DNA of 9,047 nt from an uncultured bacterium (lineage in GTDB: Bacteria > Chloroflexota > Anaerolineae > JACIWP01). Each line of letters starts with the position of its first letter. Position 1 is the stretch's first letter. The notes beneath the pieces are model-generated. The model had not been told where the DNA came from. It saw only the letters and a list, made by a program, of their open reading frames with translations, and made no database searches. This document shows positions 7,175-9,047 of the stretch, piece after piece. The DNA lies in NCBI GenBank assembly GCA_903872005.1, contig CAIQJD010000979.1:1-9047 (forward strand), read 5' to 3'. Both the position numbers and the translations under genes were made by a program.

Positions 7175-9047
7175 AGATTGCCTCTGCCACTTCATGCAAG
7201 CCGCGCAAGCCAGTAATCTCGTGCGTCAGGAGCGGCGCTGTTGTCAGCGGCAGCCCTTGCCGGCTCAGCGCTGCTAGATAGCGCAACTGTTCGGCCCGGC
7301 GCGCCGCGCAAAACGCGCAATCGTTCTTCGGGACGGTCATATTGACGACGACGGAGGCGCAGGCGATAGAAAGCTGCTTCAGCCGCTCCAGGAGACGCTC
7401 GGTCTCTTGCACCGCCATCGCCTCTGGGATCGTGACCGCCACGAACTGACACCGGCGCGGGTCCGTCAGCATGCCTTGCACCGCACGCAACTGCTTCGAT
7501 TTCTCGCGCAACAGCTCCCCGACCTGCACCAGATTCACGACCCCCTGATACTTTAACAGCAGCTTGAAGAACGTGTTGAACCACTGGCGCATAACGCCGG
7601 GCATTTCCAGGAAGCGCAAGGCGTGGCCGGTCGGAGCCATGTCCAGGATGTAGCGCGAGAATCGCCCTTCTTGCACCAGGTCCATGATCTTCATCAGCGC
7701 CATCAGCTCATCCAGCCCCGGCGGAGCCAGCGACATCAGCTCTTCCATGACCTGGCGCTCGAACGGGGTATCCATGCCATCTGACATGAACGCGCCGAAG
7801 GCTTCGTCAATCTCCCCGGTGTAGGTCTGCTTCAGCTGTTCCATCAGCCGGCCGGCGTCCATCTCCAGCGCATAGAGACCCTCTGCGCCGGCCACCGGCG
7901 TGATGGCGTCTCCGATATTCTGTTGCAGGCTATCCGCCAGCGAATGGGCCGGGTCGGTGGAGAAGAGCAGAGTATCGCCGGCCGCCTTGCCGGCAGTCTG
8001 CGCCAGGCGCAGCGCGGTCGCCGTCGCCACCGTCGTCTTGCCCACGCCGCCCTTGCCACCGAAGATAACCAGTTGCGCGGCGCGCAGCGCAGGCAGCGCA
8101 TCTCGGCCGGCGCTCAAAGGGACCGACTCCGTCACTTGCTGCGGCGCATCCCACGCCGGCGTGGCTCCCAACAGCGCCTCGGCATAGCGTTCCAGTCCCA
8201 CGACCCCGCGCACCTCGCCCGGCCACAGCGGCATCTCCAGGATCTTCATGCCGGCGAAACGCTGATGGATCTCCTGCAACCGCGGGGCCTGGTTGTCCCA
8301 CCGCGGCGCGCACAGGTCGCACGCCCTTGCGCCGGCCACACGATTCACGACCAAGGTGTGCGCCGGGACGCCAAGTTCGCGCAGCGTATCCAGCAGCCGG
8401 CCGGTCTCCGCAATGCTCATCGTCTCCGGCAACATGACCGGCACGAACTCGGTACGCAGGTCATCGTGCAACAAGCCGCGCAGCCGGCCCAGGTCCGTCC
8501 CCATCCGCTTGAGGAACGCATCCGCCTCATCGGGGCGATAGCGCCCGAACATGGAAACCATGTAGCGATGCTTCGCCAGCATGAGGTCCAGGAGGTGCAG
8601 CCACTGTTTCAGCGTGTCCGGCATAGCCAACAGGCGCAGGGTATGCCCGGTGGGCGCCGTGTCCATGATCACCAGATCGTACTGTACGCCCTGCACCACA
8701 TCGGCGATCTCAAAAATCGCCATCAGCTCGTCCAGGCCGGGCAGCGATAGCTCGAAGAGTTTGGAGATGTCGTCTTGATCGAAGAAGGTGCCGCGATTCC
8801 AGATCGTCCGCATGACGCTCTCGTAACGCTGGTTGAACTTCTCCATCCGATGAGTGGTATCCATCTCCCACGCCAGGAGCTGCGGATAGCCGGCGATGGG
8901 CGTGAGCTGATCGCCAATCGGCTGCGCGAAACCATCGCTCAAAGAGTGCGCCGGATCGGTGGAGACCACCAGGATCCGCCGATCCGGCGTGTGCGCGGCG
9001 CGATAGAGCGCCGCGGCCGCCGCCGTAGTCGTCTTGCCCACACCGCC
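7155..9047 (-). CDS. ArsA/Get3-type tandem ATPase in the gas vesicle operon (5' end outside window)
   Basis: The window shows 630 residues of a double ATPase of the ArsA/Get3 (TRC40) family. Members use ATP-driven dimer closure to handle tail-anchored proteins or arsenite. The right edge cuts inside the first P-loop (GGVGKTT), so only about ten residues are missing. Half 1 has STDPAHSL (29-36), DTAPTGH (129-135) and a Cys243-x-x-Cys246 pair. Half 2 has GKGGVGKTT (331-339), STDPAHSL (363-370), DMAPTGH (469-475) and Cys577-x-x-Cys580. Residue numbers count from the right edge. Each CxxC follows a VVN strand, exactly where Get3 binds its interface zinc. Half 1 has no cysteines besides its CxxC, so the Cys113/Cys172 arsenite pair of E. 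coli ArsA has no counterpart. That argues against an arsenic pump role, and no arsB is nearby. The gene overlaps the extended gvpL/F gene by 20 bp and must be co-transcribed. A chaperone or targeting role for hydrophobic Gvp proteins is inference. Confidence 0.93.
   Translation of the reverse strand, partial: GGVGKTTTAAAAALYRAAHTPDRRILVVSTDPAHSLSDGFAQPIGDQLTPIAGYPQLLAWEMDTTHRMEKFNQRYESVMRTIWNRGTFFDQDDISKLFELSLPGLDELMAIFEIADVVQGVQYDLVIMDTAPTGHTLRLLAMPDTLKQWLHLLDLMLAKHRYMVSMFGRYRPDEADAFLKRMGTDLGRLRGLLHDDLRTEFVPVMLPETMSIAETGRLLDTLRELGVPAHTLVVNRVAGARACDLCAPRWDNQAPRLQEIHQRFAGMKILEMPLWPGEVRGVVGLERYAEALLGATPAWDAPQQVTESVPLSAGRDALPALRAAQLVIFGGKGGVGKTTVATATALRLAQTAGKAAGDTLLFSTDPAHSLADSLQQNIGDAITPVAGAEGLYALEMDAGRLMEQLKQTYTGEIDEAFGAFMSDGMDTPFERQVMEELMSLAPPGLDELMALMKIMDLVQEGRFSRYILDMAPTGHALRFLEMPGVMRQWFNTFFKLLLKYQGVVNLVQVGELLREKSKQLRAVQGMLTDPRRCQFVAVTIPEAMAVQETERLLERLKQLSIACASVVVNMTVPKNDCAFCAARRAEQLRYLAALSRQGLPLTTAPLLTHEITGLRGLHEVAEAIYGDDAA

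Noticed and set aside
7175..7195. ATG at 7195 as start of the extended gvpL/F gene
   Set aside because: No ribosome site precedes it, while the ATG at 7174 has AGAGG six bases upstream. The choice is not certain.
7923..8750. 275-residue open frame on the plus strand inside the ATPase gene
   Set aside because: Its translation is very rich in Arg, Gln and His with no domain, and the minus strand carries the conserved ATPase motifs throughout.
7155..9047. Arsenical pump ATPase (true ArsA)
   Set aside because: No arsB, arsR or arsD nearby, half 1 has no arsenite-binding cysteines beyond CxxC, and the gene overlaps a gas vesicle gene.

Overview
This GC-rich window (about 62-63% G+C by eye) holds eight protein genes in two opposed blocks. 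On the + strand are the 3' part of a CCA-adding enzyme/poly(A) polymerase family gene (left edge), a complete dihydrolipoyl dehydrogenase gene and a complete cytoplasmic hybrid histidine kinase gene. On the - strand, converging on the kinase, is a tightly packed run of gas vesicle genes. Read in their own direction (right to left) these are an ArsA/Get3-type tandem ATPase cut by the right edge, an N-terminally extended GvpL/GvpF protein, a small GvpS-type member of the GvpA/J/M/S family, a second plain GvpL/GvpF protein, and GvpK. The order L/F - S - L/F - K resembles the L-S-K end of the clusters known from Bacillus megaterium and Streptomyces. The main shell gene gvpA, and gvpN and gvpG, are not in the window. 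They would be expected upstream, beyond the right edge, or elsewhere.

The gas vesicle genes overlap or nearly abut: 20 bp, 20 bp, 4 bp, then a 9-bp gap. This means one transcript with translational coupling. Their products would build and shape a protein-shelled gas compartment for buoyancy. GvpL/F and GvpK are minor or accessory assembly proteins. The ATPase is not a standard gvp gene and is the most interesting component: its two halves each keep a nucleotide-binding P-loop and a CxxC pair, like a Get3 dimer fused head to tail.

Non-coding DNA is scarce. The 95-bp gap before the dehydrogenase gene carries two opposed arrays of a 7-bp repeat (TGAnnGC) that run into the end of the upstream gene. 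The 147-bp gap before the kinase has a perfect 12-bp-stem hairpin and a good sigma-70-type promoter. The 42-bp gap between the convergent kinase and gvpK genes is made of GC palindromes. No gap exceeds 300 bases, and I saw no tRNA, rRNA, CRISPR array, transposase or phage gene.

The organism cannot be named securely. High GC, GTG starts, the heptamer arrays, a strong excess of the palindrome GCCGGC (about 60 copies by hand count) and a bacterial-type gvp cluster fit a filamentous or planktonic member of the Chloroflexota. That is an inference from general impression, not from a search.
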